Below, one piece after another: positions 8,341 through 17,342 of a DNA stretch of 64,000 bases; positions within the stretch are counted from its first letter, which is position 1; the number at the start of each line of letters is the position of its first letter. The stretch comes from a virus. The position numbers and the translations under genes were made by a program. The notes under the pieces are model-generated. The model made no database searches. It was not told the origin of the DNA and saw only the letters and a program-made list of their open reading frames with translations. The DNA is taken from IMG/VR virus record IMGVR_UViG_3300008113_000016, positions 32,514-96,513 of that record; one strand, given 5' to 3'.

Positions 8341-9191
8341 AGACTCATTATTTAATTTATTGTCCATTTCACTATAACGTCAATACCCCTGCTTGTGAAG
8401 TAGATAAGACAAAGGGTTTGTTTATTTGTTTTTCTTGTAATGAAAAGGGAAGCCTATTTGATATTGTCACAAAGACAACAGGCAGAAAGTATTTTGAGGC
8501 TAGACGGTTTATTAATGGCAAGTCTACAGAAACTGTTAATATTGCAGAGACAATTGAGACAAACGTTGAGCCAATGCCAGAGTTTCAACCTTTTGATATG
8601 GAGTTGATTAACTCACTGCACGAACAACTGTTAAAGTCTGATAGGGCTAAGTCTTATCTTTATAACAGAGGGATAAACGACTTTGGTATCAAAAACTTTT
8701 TAGTAGGTTACTCTGAAAAGCAAGATATGATTACAGTTCCAGTATATAGTCCAGAAGGATTATGTGTTGGATTTGTTGGAAGATCCATAGAAGGAAAAGT
8801 TTTTAAGAATAGTATAAATCTGCCAAGAAACAAAACATTGTTTAATTTATCAAACGTAAAGTACACTTCAGATGTTGTGGTTGTAGAATCAAGTTTTGAT
8901 TGTATTAGGCTGTGGCAGTTGGGTATCCCTGCTGTGGCTACACTAGGGGCAATGATTGGCTCAAGGCAGATATCTTTAATGTCTAAGTATTTAGAGACAA
9001 TGATTTTGGCTATGGATCATGACGATGCAGGCAAGTCTTTAGAGAATAAGATTAAACAAGCATTACCTAACAAAAGCATATCCTCAATGGAGTTTCCAGA
9101 TAACTACAAGGACGTTGGGGCTATGTCAGATGAAAGCATTAAGCATTACTGGCGCAAGTCCTCTGAATTTGACGAACTGCTTTCTTTTTGA
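8232..9191 (+). CDS. DNA primase (CHC2 zinc finger plus Toprim)
   Basis: 319 residues from GTG 8232 (GAAGG five bases upstream). The CHC2-type zinc finger reads C44-PF-H47 ... C66-FS-C69; the Toprim domain has VVVVESSFD (catalytic Glu) and LAMDHDDAGK (DxD). This is the DnaG-type layout in a short form. It would make RNA primers for the DnaE polymerase downstream and pairs with the DnaB upstream. The start overlaps the previous gene by 109 bases, more than usual here. Confidence 0.85.
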   Translation: MLPVRNGNKAYTDEQFTAEQVKSVLQECGISIGSELETHYLIYCPFHYNVNTPACEVDKTKGLFICFSCNEKGSLFDIVTKTTGRKYFEARRFINGKSTETVNIAETIETNVEPMPEFQPFDMELINSLHEQLLKSDRAKSYLYNRGINDFGIKNFLVGYSEKQDMITVPVYSPEGLCVGFVGRSIEGKVFKNSINLPRNKTLFNLSNVKYTSDVVVVESSFDCIRLWQLGIPAVATLGAMIGSRQISLMSKYLETMILAMDHDDAGKSLENKIKQALPNKSISSMEFPDNYKDVGAMSDESIKHYWRKSSEFDELLSF

Positions 9192-9197
9192 TATAAT
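9169..9197 (+). promoter_or_regulatory. Near-consensus sigma-70 promoter
   Basis: TTGACG (9169-9174), 17-base spacer, TATAAT (9192-9197), inside the end of the primase gene. A small hairpin GGCTC-ACTTATA-GAGCC (9208-9224) would sit at the 5' end of the transcript, and AAGGAG precedes the next gene. Probably drives strong expression of the putative single-strand-binding protein. Confidence 0.8.
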
Positions 9198-9246
9198 AGT
9201 ATCAACAGGCTCACTTATAGAGCCAACTACTTAAGGAGTATAAATT

Positions 9247-9906
9247 ATGGCTGTAATTACAGGTCTCAAGAATATCCAAAAGGTTATTGAGAAACCAAAG
9301 GGTGCAATGGATGCACCAAAAGCAACTTGGCTAAAACTAGAAGATGGTCAAGGAATCAAAGTACGTTTTATTAACGAAGTAGACGGAGACTCAAAGTTTT
9401 ACGATGAAAATCGTGGTCTTGCTATTGTCGTTGCTGAACACACAAATCCAAAAGATTATCGTCGAAAGGCTGTTTGCACTATGGACGACGAAGGTCGTTG
9501 CTATGGTTGCGAAATGGCTAGAAAAGAACCAAAGACTGGCTGGAAGGCACGTCTACGCTTTTACTGTAACGTTCTTGTTGACGATGGTAACAAGGATCCG
9601 TATGTTGCAATTTGGTCACAAGGTGTTGGTCCAAAGGTAACAAGCACAAATACAATCTTTGAATACGCATCCGACAACGGATCAATTTCAAATTTGATTT
9701 GGCGTTTAAAAAGAAATGGAACTGGAACACAAACAAATTATGTTCTAATTCCTATTGCACCAGACACAGAAACATTTGATTGGTCTGGAATTGAACCGTA
9801 TGACTTGCAAAAGTCTGCAATTAGAAATGTAAACTATCCAGATCAAGAATCATTCTACATGGGCTTGATCGAAGATACAACAACCTCTACTGCTGTAGAT
9901 TGGTAA
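9247..9906 (+). CDS. Putative single-stranded DNA-binding protein
   Basis: 219 residues with AAGGAG upstream. The centre is OB-fold-like with a Cys pair (VCTMDDEGRCYGCEM) that could bind zinc, as in gp32-like proteins, and the tail is acidic (FYMGLIEDTTTSTAVDW), typical of SSBs. It has its own strong promoter and is bounded downstream by a hairpin, as expected for a protein needed in high copy. Family assignment rests on context and general features. Confidence 0.55.
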   Translation: MAVITGLKNIQKVIEKPKGAMDAPKATWLKLEDGQGIKVRFINEVDGDSKFYDENRGLAIVVAEHTNPKDYRRKAVCTMDDEGRCYGCEMARKEPKTGWKARLRFYCNVLVDDGNKDPYVAIWSQGVGPKVTSTNTIFEYASDNGSISNLIWRLKRNGTGTQTNYVLIPIAPDTETFDWSGIEPYDLQKSAIRNVNYPDQESFYMGLIEDTTTSTAVDW

Positions 9907-9913
9907 AAGATTG

Positions 9914-9943
9914 GGTGGGGAGTTTAGCCATTTACTCCCCACC
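9914..9943 (+). terminator. Strong stem-loop between SSB-like gene and dnaE
   Basis: GGTGGGGAGT (9914-9923), 10-base loop, ACTCCCCACC (9934-9943): a perfect 10-bp GC-rich stem. There is no T-run after it, so it may stabilise or process the abundant upstream mRNA and only partly reduce read-through into dnaE. Confidence 0.55.
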
Positions 9944-9965
9944 TAACACAAACAGATAGGAAGAC

Positions 9966-12900
9966 ATGTTTAACAACCATCACTCACACTCATACTATAG
10001 TTTGCTAGACGGATACTCTAGCCCACTAGAGTTGATGCAACGTGCAAAAGAAGTTGGCATGTCTTCTATGTCTATTACAGATCATGGTACTTTAAGTGGT
10101 CACAGAGATTTTCTTATGGCTGCAAAAGAAACTGGTGTAAAGCCAATCCTTGGTCTTGAGGCATATTTTACAACAGACAGAAATGATAAGCGTTCTAAGA
10201 AAGAAAGAAACGAAGATGAACAGGTTTATAATCACTTAATCGTTTTGGCAAAAAATGAAACTGGTTTATCTAATCTAAGTAAGATATCTGAGATAGCGTG
10301 GAACGACGGGTTTTTTACAAAACCAAGAATTGACTTTGATATTCTGGAAGAAAATCATGAAGGTCTTATAGTTTTATCTGGATGCATGAACGGAATCATT
10401 GCAAAGGCTATTCAAAACAACAACCCTTCTTTAGCAAAACAATATACTGCTTGGTTTAAGGATGTGTTTAAAGAAGACTTTTATATGGAAGTTCAGCCAC
10501 ATAACCCAGTAGAATTAAACATGCAACTTCTTTCCCTTGCAGATGAAATGGGAGTAAAGCCAACGGTAACCTTAGACTGCCATTATGCTTCTCCAGAAGA
10601 TCGGATTGCAGAAGAGATTATGCTTATCCTTGGAACGCATCCAAATGTTCTTAAGGAATCAAGTTTTGATGCAAGCAGAAAGATCAAGGACATTATGTCC
10701 AGACTTGATTACCTATATGGAGAAAGAAAAATGTCTTTCAAGGACTTAGACATTTATTTGATGGGTTACGAAGAGTTAATGTCAAAGATGAAAAAGTCTG
10801 GAATTGATCGACTAGACATGTTTGAGTCAAGCATGGAAATCTCTGATAAGGTTAGTAGTTATGAATTAAAGCAGAACCTAGACTTACTACCAATTCAGGT
10901 CTCAGACCCCGCACAGGAACTCCAGAGGCTGTCTTTTGCTGGTCTTAAAGCAAAAGGTCTAAACAATGATGAAGCATACCTAAAGCGTCTTAATGATGAA
11001 CTAAGTATTATTAAAGAAAAGAATTTTTCTGCATACTTTTTAGTTGTAGCCAACATGATTGGTTGGGCAAAGAATAATGAAATTATGGTTGGTCCAGGTC
11101 GTGGCTCTGCTGCTGGATCACTAGTTTGCTACGCTCTTGGAATCACTGACGTTGACCCAATAGAGCACGGACTTCTATTCTTTAGATTTATTAATCCAGA
11201 ACGTAATGACTTTCCAGATATTGACACAGACTACCAAGACTCTAGAAGAAATGAAGTTAAGGATTATTTAACAGAACAATATACTAACGTTGCATCTATT
11301 GCAACATTCCTTACATTTAAAGATAAGGGTGTTGTGCGAGATGTTGCAAGAGCCTTTCATATTCCACTAGCAGAAGTAAATAAGTCCCTTAAGAATGTTG
11401 AAACTTGGGACGAGTTTTTATCAAGCAAAACAACAGAAGAATTTAGGTCAAAGTATCCAGAGGTTGTTTTCTATGCAGATAAATTGCGTGGAAGAATTCG
11501 TGGAACTGGAATGCATGCTGCAGGAATAGTTGCATCTCAAGAGCCTATATCAAACTTTGCTCCTATGGAAACTAGAAAAGATACACAGAGTGACTCAAGA
11601 ATTCCTGTTGTTGCGGTGGATATGGAAAAAGCAGCAGACATTGGATTGATTAAAATTGATGCTCTTGGTTTAAAGACTCTTACAGTTATAAAGCAAACGC
11701 TAGATATAATCAAAGAGAGACATGGCAAAGAGATCAATCTATCCACCCTTCCACTTCACGATGCTGAGGTCTATGCAGATCTTAGTGCAGGTTTTACAAA
11801 GGGTGTCTTTCAGGCTGAAGCAGTTCCATACACAAATCTTTTGGTTAAGATGGGCGTAAGCAACTTTGACGAACTTGCTGCTTCTAATGCTTTGGTTCGT
11901 CCAGGAGCCATGAACACCATTGGAAAAGAATATATTTTAAGAAAAAAGGGTAAAAAGCAAGTAAAGTACATACATGATTTATTAAAACCATATACAATAG
12001 ATACCTATGGATGTATTCTCTACCAAGAACAAGTTATGCAAGCATGCGTACACCTTGGCGGTATGTCCATGTCGGAAGCAGATAAAGTTAGAAAGATCAT
12101 TGGAAAGAAAAAAGATGCTAAAGAGTTTGACCAGTTCAAAGAACAATTTGTTACTGGAGCATCTAATCACATCTCAGAGAAGGAAGCAGAGGCTTTATGG
12201 CATGATTTTGAGGCTCATGCTGGCTACTCTTTTAACAAGTCTCATGCTGTTGCTTACTCTATGCTATCTTATTGGACGGCTTGGCTAAAAAAATACTATC
12301 CGCATGAGTTTATGTTTGCAATCCTTAAAAATGAAAAAGACAAGGATGCTCGTACAGAATATTTAATTGAGGCTAAAAGAATTGGAATCAATGTTCGTTT
12401 GCCACACATTAATGAGTCTGACATTGACTTTAAACTAGAGGGTCAATCTATTCGATTTGGGTTGGGTAACGTAAAGTTTATATCAGAGAACATTGGTAAA
12501 AAGATTCTTGCTAACGCACCATACAAGTCTTATAAGGATTTTGTAGACTTTGCTATGGAAAAAGGATCTGGCATTAACAGCAGAGCAGTAGACGCATTAA
12601 ACAAAGTTGGTGCTGCTGCATTTAATGACAAGCCAAGAACTGGTGAAGAAAGACAAAACTATTATGAATATCTAAATATTCCAGAATTTAATTCAGAGAT
12701 TCCTAGATATATGGAAGCATACTTTACTCCACTAGAGGAGTTTGACGAGGTTTCTTGTATGATAGTTTCTGCAATGGTAAAGTCAATCAAACGTGGCAAG
12801 GGTTGGTCAAGAGTAGAGATTGTAGATAAGACTGGCAGCATTGGTGTTTTCCATGATGAAGATACAAACATTGAACCAGGAAAAATTTACATTATTTTAA

Positions 12901-13235
12901 TTGCTAGTAACAGAATTGCTGGTTTTGCAAAAGCAGAAGATCTTGAAAATATATCAAATCCTTTTGTTAAGTTCTTAAAGGCTAGAACTATTCCACTTGC
13001 AAACGACGAGTACTTTGTGGTAGACTTTAGTACAAGAAAAACAAAGAAGGGCGATAAGATGGCTAACGTCGTCTTATCTAATTCAGATAAAGAACTAACA
13101 TCGATTGTGGTTTTTCCATCGCTATATGCAACAGCCTTGGTAAATATGAGACCAGGAAGTGCATGTAAACCACAATTGAGTGAATTAAAAGACGGTGGAC
13201 TAACATTAAAGTGGGTAGAAAATGGAAAGGCTTGA
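9966..13235 (+). CDS. dnaE: DNA polymerase III alpha subunit (DnaE)
   Basis: 1089 residues, close to bacterial DnaE length. The N-terminal PHP domain has HHSHSYYSLLDG and SITDHGTLSGH. The C-family polymerase core has GPGRGSAAGSLVCYALG, the catalytic FPDIDTD near residues 417-423, and KIDALGLKTL near 563 carrying the third acidic residue. A later GYSFNKSHAVAYSMLSYWTAWLK is also typical. The C-terminus contains an OB-like segment (RGKGWSRVEIVDKTGSIGVF). The phage therefore brings its own replicase rather than a family A polymerase. Confidence 0.93.
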   Translation: MFNNHHSHSYYSLLDGYSSPLELMQRAKEVGMSSMSITDHGTLSGHRDFLMAAKETGVKPILGLEAYFTTDRNDKRSKKERNEDEQVYNHLIVLAKNETGLSNLSKISEIAWNDGFFTKPRIDFDILEENHEGLIVLSGCMNGIIAKAIQNNNPSLAKQYTAWFKDVFKEDFYMEVQPHNPVELNMQLLSLADEMGVKPTVTLDCHYASPEDRIAEEIMLILGTHPNVLKESSFDASRKIKDIMSRLDYLYGERKMSFKDLDIYLMGYEELMSKMKKSGIDRLDMFESSMEISDKVSSYELKQNLDLLPIQVSDPAQELQRLSFAGLKAKGLNNDEAYLKRLNDELSIIKEKNFSAYFLVVANMIGWAKNNEIMVGPGRGSAAGSLVCYALGITDVDPIEHGLLFFRFINPERNDFPDIDTDYQDSRRNEVKDYLTEQYTNVASIATFLTFKDKGVVRDVARAFHIPLAEVNKSLKNVETWDEFLSSKTTEEFRSKYPEVVFYADKLRGRIRGTGMHAAGIVASQEPISNFAPMETRKDTQSDSRIPVVAVDMEKAADIGLIKIDALGLKTLTVIKQTLDIIKERHGKEINLSTLPLHDAEVYADLSAGFTKGVFQAEAVPYTNLLVKMGVSNFDELAASNALVRPGAMNTIGKEYILRKKGKKQVKYIHDLLKPYTIDTYGCILYQEQVMQACVHLGGMSMSEADKVRKIIGKKKDAKEFDQFKEQFVTGASNHISEKEAEALWHDFEAHAGYSFNKSHAVAYSMLSYWTAWLKKYYPHEFMFAILKNEKDKDARTEYLIEAKRIGINVRLPHINESDIDFKLEGQSIRFGLGNVKFISENIGKKILANAPYKSYKDFVDFAMEKGSGINSRAVDALNKVGAAAFNDKPRTGEERQNYYEYLNIPEFNSEIPRYMEAYFTPLEEFDEVSCMIVSAMVKSIKRGKGWSRVEIVDKTGSIGVFHDEDTNIEPGKIYIILIASNRIAGFAKAEDLENISNPFVKFLKARTIPLANDEYFVVDFSTRKTKKGDKMANVVLSNSDKELTSIVVFPSLYATALVNMRPGSACKPQLSELKDGGLTLKWVENGKA

Positions 13236-13572
13236 ACTAGATAGATTGGCATTAGAGTTGCACTCTACTGCTGTTACAAAGAAGTTTTGGGACGAATATC
13301 CTAAGAACGGAACAGAGTCAGAGAAGTTTGTTTTTTATGCAAAGCAAATCGCAATGATTCATTCTGAGGCTACAGAGGTATTGGAGTCTATTAGAAAAAG
13401 AAAAGATAGCCATGAAACAGTTGAAGAACTGGCGGATATCTTGATTAGAACGTTGGATCTTTATGGCGCAATGTATTCTTATGGATATACTCCATTTAGT
13501 TTACAGAAGGTATTAGAATCAAAGATGGACAAAAACCTAAGTAGACCTGACAAACATGGTGTCCTTGGATAA
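13222..13572 (+). CDS. MazG-like nucleotide pyrophosphohydrolase
   Basis: 116 residues. An all-alpha protein with the MazG-like metal signature: HSEATEVLESIRK and VEELADILIRTLDL (ExxE and ExxxD pattern). Such enzymes hydrolyse non-canonical or excess nucleoside triphosphates and can alter host nucleotide signals. The start overlaps dnaE by 14 bases. Confidence 0.75.
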   Translation: MERLELDRLALELHSTAVTKKFWDEYPKNGTESEKFVFYAKQIAMIHSEATEVLESIRKRKDSHETVEELADILIRTLDLYGAMYSYGYTPFSLQKVLESKMDKNLSRPDKHGVLG

Positions 13573-13792
13573 GAAAAAAATAGATGGTTATTTTTTAGAG
13601 GGATCAGATAACGAACTTCTTTTGGTCCTTAGAGGTTACGACGAAGAAATATTTTTGTCGTTAATCAAAAAACTTGCCACCATGAGAGATACAGATATTA
13701 AGAAGTTAACAGATAAATTGGAGGAGCATTTTTATGAAAGAGATAGCATTAGAAAGCATTCTAAGCAACCTAGATCCAAAAACAAGAAATAG
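13556..13792 (+). CDS. Small charged protein before recA
   Basis: 78 residues, helical and Lys-rich at the C-terminus (SIRKHSKQPRSKNKK). Overlaps the MazG gene by 17 bases and recA by 59 bases, so its tail is constrained by the recA start. No family recognised. Confidence 0.5.
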   Translation: MVSLDKKKIDGYFLEGSDNELLLVLRGYDEEIFLSLIKKLATMRDTDIKKLTDKLEEHFYERDSIRKHSKQPRSKNKK

Positions 13793-14741
13793 GGTTCAGA
13801 AGGCTGTAAACGTAGAGATTGAAAAGCAGCCAACACCAAGCCTTGGTCTTAACGTTGCATTAAATGGTGGTCTTGGGTATGGGCGACAGGTTTTAGTTTG
13901 GGGAAATAAGTCTGCTGGTAAGTCTTCTTTTTGCTTACAGTTAATTGCAGAAGCGCAAAAACTTGGAAAGACCTGTGCTTGGATTGATTCAGAGCAATCA
14001 TACTCTGCAGATTGGGCAAGCAAACTAGGTGTAGATTCAGACAAACTAATCTACTCTGGAGCAAAAACTATTAACGATATGGTAGATGTAGGAACAGATC
14101 TAATGTCTGCAGGCGTAGACATTATTGTTGTTGACTCTATCTCAGCCCTCCTTCCAGCAATTTATTTTGAAAAAGATGGAGAAGAGTTAAAGTCTCTAGA
14201 AAATACAAAGCAGATAGGTGCAGAAGCAAAAGACATGACGCATGCTGTTAAGATGCTTAATTATGCTAATAAAAATACATTGTTAATTTTAATTTCTCAA
14301 CAAAGAAATTCTTTTGGCTCAATGCATGCGACACACATTCCAACTGGAGGAATGGCTACAAAGTTTTTTAGCAGCACAATTATTAAGTTGTGGTCTTCAG
14401 AAGCAGAAGCAAACAGAATTAAATCAGACGTTCAAGTGGGAGACAAACTCATAGAACGCCCTGTAGGTCGTAGTGTAAACTGGAACGTAGACTATAACAA
14501 AACTGGTCCACAGTTTGTTTCAGGGGCATATGACTTCTACTTTTTAGGTGAACACGTTGGGGTTGATAAGGTAGCAGACCTTGTTGATACAGCAGAACTT
14601 ATGGGCTTAATTGAAAAAGGTGGTGCTTGGTATACCGTTCTTGGAGAAAGATTTCAAGGAAGAGCAAAGGTTGTTGCATATGTTAGAGACAACAAAGAGG
14701 TCTTTGAAAAATTAGAAAAGATGGTGTATGAAAAGATATGA
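13734..14741 (+). CDS. recA: RecA-like recombinase
   Basis: 335 residues with GAGG upstream. Walker A GNKSAGKS at residues 57-64, Walker B-like VDIIVVDSISALLP, and ILISQQRNSFG are RecA/UvsX core motifs. It would form filaments on ssDNA and drive strand exchange during phage replication and repair, alongside the RuvC-like and Cas4-like nucleases downstream. Confidence 0.9.
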   Translation: MKEIALESILSNLDPKTRNRVQKAVNVEIEKQPTPSLGLNVALNGGLGYGRQVLVWGNKSAGKSSFCLQLIAEAQKLGKTCAWIDSEQSYSADWASKLGVDSDKLIYSGAKTINDMVDVGTDLMSAGVDIIVVDSISALLPAIYFEKDGEELKSLENTKQIGAEAKDMTHAVKMLNYANKNTLLILISQQRNSFGSMHATHIPTGGMATKFFSSTIIKLWSSEAEANRIKSDVQVGDKLIERPVGRSVNWNVDYNKTGPQFVSGAYDFYFLGEHVGVDKVADLVDTAELMGLIEKGGAWYTVLGERFQGRAKVVAYVRDNKEVFEKLEKMVYEKI

Positions 14742-14926
14742 GCATCGATCCCAATGAGTTTATCAAAAAAGAAAACAAGCCAGTAAAAGAAGAGTTTGAT
14801 ACGATCACTGGAAGTTTTAGTTGTCAAAGTTGTGACGAGTCAGTAGATTCCGCATTCTATGATGAAGAGAATAGACAGATATTTTGGGATTGTTCTTGCG
14901 GTAAAAGAAACAAGGCTAGACTATGA
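14738..14926 (+). CDS. Small zinc-ribbon protein
   Basis: 62 residues. Two Cys pairs, FSCQSCDES and WDCSCGKRN, form a probable zinc ribbon after a short acidic N-terminus. ATGA overlaps on both sides indicate translational coupling with recA and the following nuclease-like gene. Confidence 0.65.
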   Translation: MSIDPNEFIKKENKPVKEEFDTITGSFSCQSCDESVDSAFYDEENRQIFWDCSCGKRNKARL

Positions 14927-15225
14927 GCGAAGCAAGCGAGATTAAAAGAATGGGTGGCAAAGCCCATAAAAATAGTGGTCGTGGTCAGTATCAAAAAGCA
15001 GATGCAAGTTGGAAAATGTTTATCGTAGATATTAAAGAGTTTAGTAAATCATTTGGATTATCCAAAAGTGTTTGGTCTAAAATTGTTACAGATACTCTTA
15101 AGACAGATAACGAAAAGTATCCAGCACTAAAGGTTGTTCTTGGTGAGGGTTCAAGTAAGGTAAGATTAGCAGTCATAGAGTGGTCTATGTTAGAAGAGTT
15201 AGTAGAAAGGTACAATAATGAGTGA
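14923..15225 (+). CDS. Putative PD-(D/E)XK nuclease / Holliday-junction-type protein
   Basis: 100 residues. The sequence HKNSGRGQYQKADASWKMFIVDIKEFSKSFGL matches the pattern of short phage and archaeal nucleases: Gly/Arg-rich loop, a KxDA acidic residue, then D-x-K on the next strand, then KSF. The C-terminal AVIEWSMLEELV is also recurrent in this type. A role in cutting recombination intermediates fits its place between recA and ruvC. Assignment is from motif only. Confidence 0.6.
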   Translation: MSEASEIKRMGGKAHKNSGRGQYQKADASWKMFIVDIKEFSKSFGLSKSVWSKIVTDTLKTDNEKYPALKVVLGEGSSKVRLAVIEWSMLEELVERYNNE

Positions 15226-15556
15226 TTCAACATTAGAGTTAATCAATCAGATTACAGAGTTTAACGACATACATGAGTTTATGCAGGACAAAGATTTAGA
15301 TGAGGCTTTGGCTATCATCGTTAAGATTCTTATGAAGCCAGACATTCCTGCCACACAGGCTCCAGTCTTGATTTCAAAACTGCAGGCTATGTCTGCAAAG
15401 TTTGGAGTTATGGCTACTTGGTATACAACAGTTCAGAAGGGTCCTGCAGGATCCTCCAATAACATCAAAAAGAATGTATACTATACAATGAAAGACTCTT
15501 TAGACAAACTTGTAGATGCTCTAAAGTATGTGGCTAGATATAACCTAGGAGCGTAG
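15218..15556 (+). CDS. Conserved hypothetical protein in recombination cluster
   Basis: 112 residues, mostly helical. Distinct ALAIIVKILMKPDIPATQAPVLISKLQAMSAKF and a basic middle with NNIKKNVYYTMKDSLDKLVDALKY. It resembles conserved actinophage proteins placed between recA and Cas4-like genes; function unknown. Overlaps both neighbours by a few bases. Confidence 0.6.
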   Translation: MSDSTLELINQITEFNDIHEFMQDKDLDEALAIIVKILMKPDIPATQAPVLISKLQAMSAKFGVMATWYTTVQKGPAGSSNNIKKNVYYTMKDSLDKLVDALKYVARYNLGA

Positions 15557-16326
15557 TGGCAAAAAACTTAATTGACTCTGTAAGACGGGGCAAAAATAAA
15601 GAAGCGTTTGATACAAAAGGATTTATCAAGGCATTGAATAAGTCCTACCTTGAAGATAAGAACGCATCAAAGTATATGAAGAAGAATACTTTCTCTCCAA
15701 GTACTATTGGGTATGGTCACGGAATGTGTCCTAGGTACTGGTTCCATGCCTTTAATGGTACAGAGTTTAAGGATTCATTTACTGCTCCATCCGTTGCATC
15801 TATGTTAAGTGGAACAGCAGCGCATGAAAGACTGCAGTCAATTATTTCAAAGATGGAGTTTTTTAAAGAACTTGAAAGAGAAATTTTAAGTGAGGATCCA
15901 CCAGTAAGAGGCTTTGCTGACTTTGTTTTGGAGAAAGATGGCAAGGAAATTGTTGGAGAAATCAAAACAATAAAGGACGAATACTATGACATTAGAAAGG
16001 CTAGTAATAGCCCTTCAGAAAGCCACTACCTTCAACTACTAATCTATATGAAGATTGAAAAGGTTGAGCAAGGTTTTATCCTATATGAGAATAAAAACAC
16101 AAATGAGTTGCATGCAGTACCAGTAATGCTTGATGCAGAGGCTGAGAACTACATTGACTATGTGTTTGATTGGATGCGTGATGTTTACTCTTCATACAAA
16201 AATGACACTATGCCAGAAAGAGTGTTTACTGAATCAAGCAGACAATGTAAGGGCTGTCCAGTATCTTCTACATGTTGGGCAAATGGCGATGGAGAAGTTT
16301 TCATAGAACAGTTAGAGGTTAGATAA
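15556..16326 (+). CDS. Cas4/RecB-like iron-sulfur exonuclease
   Basis: 256 residues from GTG. PD-(D/E)XK motifs in order: AAHERL (H90), RGFADFVL (D122), GEIKT (E135-x-K137), and SHYLQLLIYM (Q motif). Four cysteines (C58, and CKGCPVSSTC near 230-240) match the 4Fe-4S cluster of Cas4/AddB-type nucleases. It likely resects DNA ends for RecA. No CRISPR array or other cas gene is nearby, so this is a replication/recombination nuclease. Confidence 0.85.
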   Translation: MAKNLIDSVRRGKNKEAFDTKGFIKALNKSYLEDKNASKYMKKNTFSPSTIGYGHGMCPRYWFHAFNGTEFKDSFTAPSVASMLSGTAAHERLQSIISKMEFFKELEREILSEDPPVRGFADFVLEKDGKEIVGEIKTIKDEYYDIRKASNSPSESHYLQLLIYMKIEKVEQGFILYENKNTNELHAVPVMLDAEAENYIDYVFDWMRDVYSSYKNDTMPERVFTESSRQCKGCPVSSTCWANGDGEVFIEQLEVR

Positions 16327-16643
16327 TGAAGGTTTGTGCTAACTGTCAGAAAAGTTTTATGTTTAAGACTCATAATCAAAAATATTGTTCAAATGAGTGC
16401 TGTCGTCTTGCAACCAATAAAAGAATAATGGAAAAGTATTATGACAAAAGGGCTAGACTAAAAGGTAAAGAAAGGCTATGTTTGTCTTGTGACGCTGCAC
16501 TAAGCAGATATAACAGTGAAGATATTTGTGCTTCCTGTTATGCATCTATGGTAAAAAACAAAGTTGTTATAGCAAGGGGGTTGGTAAAAAATGTCGCTAA
16601 TGCAAGCAAAAAGGGCAGACGCAAAAAGAATCCTGGGGATTGA
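16326..16643 (+). CDS. Zinc-finger protein
   Basis: 105 residues with three Cys clusters: CANC near the N-terminus, YCSNECC, and CLSC with CASC later, consistent with two zinc-binding units. The C-terminus is very basic (KKGRRKKNPGD). It overlaps ruvC by 53 bases. Probably nucleic-acid binding; related small proteins occur before ruvC in actinophages. Confidence 0.6.
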   Translation: MKVCANCQKSFMFKTHNQKYCSNECCRLATNKRIMEKYYDKRARLKGKERLCLSCDAALSRYNSEDICASCYASMVKNKVVIARGLVKNVANASKKGRRKKNPGD

Positions 16644-17142
16644 TGCATCCACCAACTCTGTAGCATTTACTTTGTTTGTTGACGGTAAGCCATCAAGATG
16701 GGGTAAGATTGAAATGGACGGAGACATATATGAAAAGGTTAGACAGTCCAGAGTAAGATTTGCTGATGCAATGAAAGAACTTAATCCAGACTACGTTGTT
16801 ATTGAGTCTGCTATTTTGGTTAGATCACCAGATGCAAGCATTAAGATAGCAATGGTTGTTGGCTCTATAATTGGAAGCCTAGAAAAACACGTTAGGGTTA
16901 TTACCGTAAAGCCAACAGAGTGGCAAAATTATATAGGAAATAGAAACTGGACAAAGGTACAAAAAGACTCCTTTAAGGTTGAGCATCCTGGGTACAAAGA
17001 ATCTTGGTACAGCAATAAGATCAGAGAGAAAAGAAAGCAGTTTACGGTAGACTACTTTAATAAAAAGTATTCTATAGAACTAGATGATTTTGATGTTGCC
17101 GATTCTTTTGGAGTGGCATACTTTGCAACGGAGAGGCTATGA
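16591..17142 (+). CDS. RuvC-like Holliday junction resolvase
   Basis: 183 residues. RNase H-fold acidic residues: ILGIDAST (D18), YVVIESA (E72), and the C-terminal DDFDVADSFGVAYF (two Asp). The order and spacing match RuvC. It would resolve branched replication DNA before packaging, and it lies two genes upstream of the terminase. The overlap with the preceding zinc-finger gene is long but supported by an intact start. Confidence 0.85.
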   Translation: MSLMQAKRADAKRILGIDASTNSVAFTLFVDGKPSRWGKIEMDGDIYEKVRQSRVRFADAMKELNPDYVVIESAILVRSPDASIKIAMVVGSIIGSLEKHVRVITVKPTEWQNYIGNRNWTKVQKDSFKVEHPGYKESWYSNKIREKRKQFTVDYFNKKYSIELDDFDVADSFGVAYFATERL

Positions 17143-17300
17143 AGTTATATCAAAGTAAAGAGTGGCTTTACAGAAGGTACGTTGTTCAAAAGAAGACTGT
17201 TACAGAGATAGCAGAAGAGTGCAAGACCTCATATCAAACAGTTTATAGATATCTTGTGTCTTTTAATTTAATTAGAGATCCAAGAAAGATAAAGAGATAA
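17139..17300 (+). CDS. Small helix-turn-helix protein
   Basis: 53 residues. Reads MKLYQSKEWLYRRYVVQ, then a helix-turn-helix TVTEIAEECKTSYQTVYRYL, then a basic tail. ATGA overlap with the ruvC-like gene. The layout matches small homeodomain-like DNA-binding proteins encoded just before terminase genes; it may bind the packaging site or regulate the late operon. Confidence 0.65.
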   Translation: MKLYQSKEWLYRRYVVQKKTVTEIAEECKTSYQTVYRYLVSFNLIRDPRKIKR

Positions 17301-17342
17301 GTACTGTTTTATGGTAAACTATAATCATAACAATGGAGTAAT

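Noticed and set aside
15556-16326. Cas4-like nuclease as a sign of a CRISPR system
   Set aside because: No array, Cas1 or Cas2 nearby; it sits between recA and ruvC, as in phages that use this nuclease for recombination.
17320-17325. TATAAT before the small terminase as a strong late promoter
   Set aside because: No recognisable -35 or TG extension; it may be weak or activator-dependent, so I did not list it as a feature.
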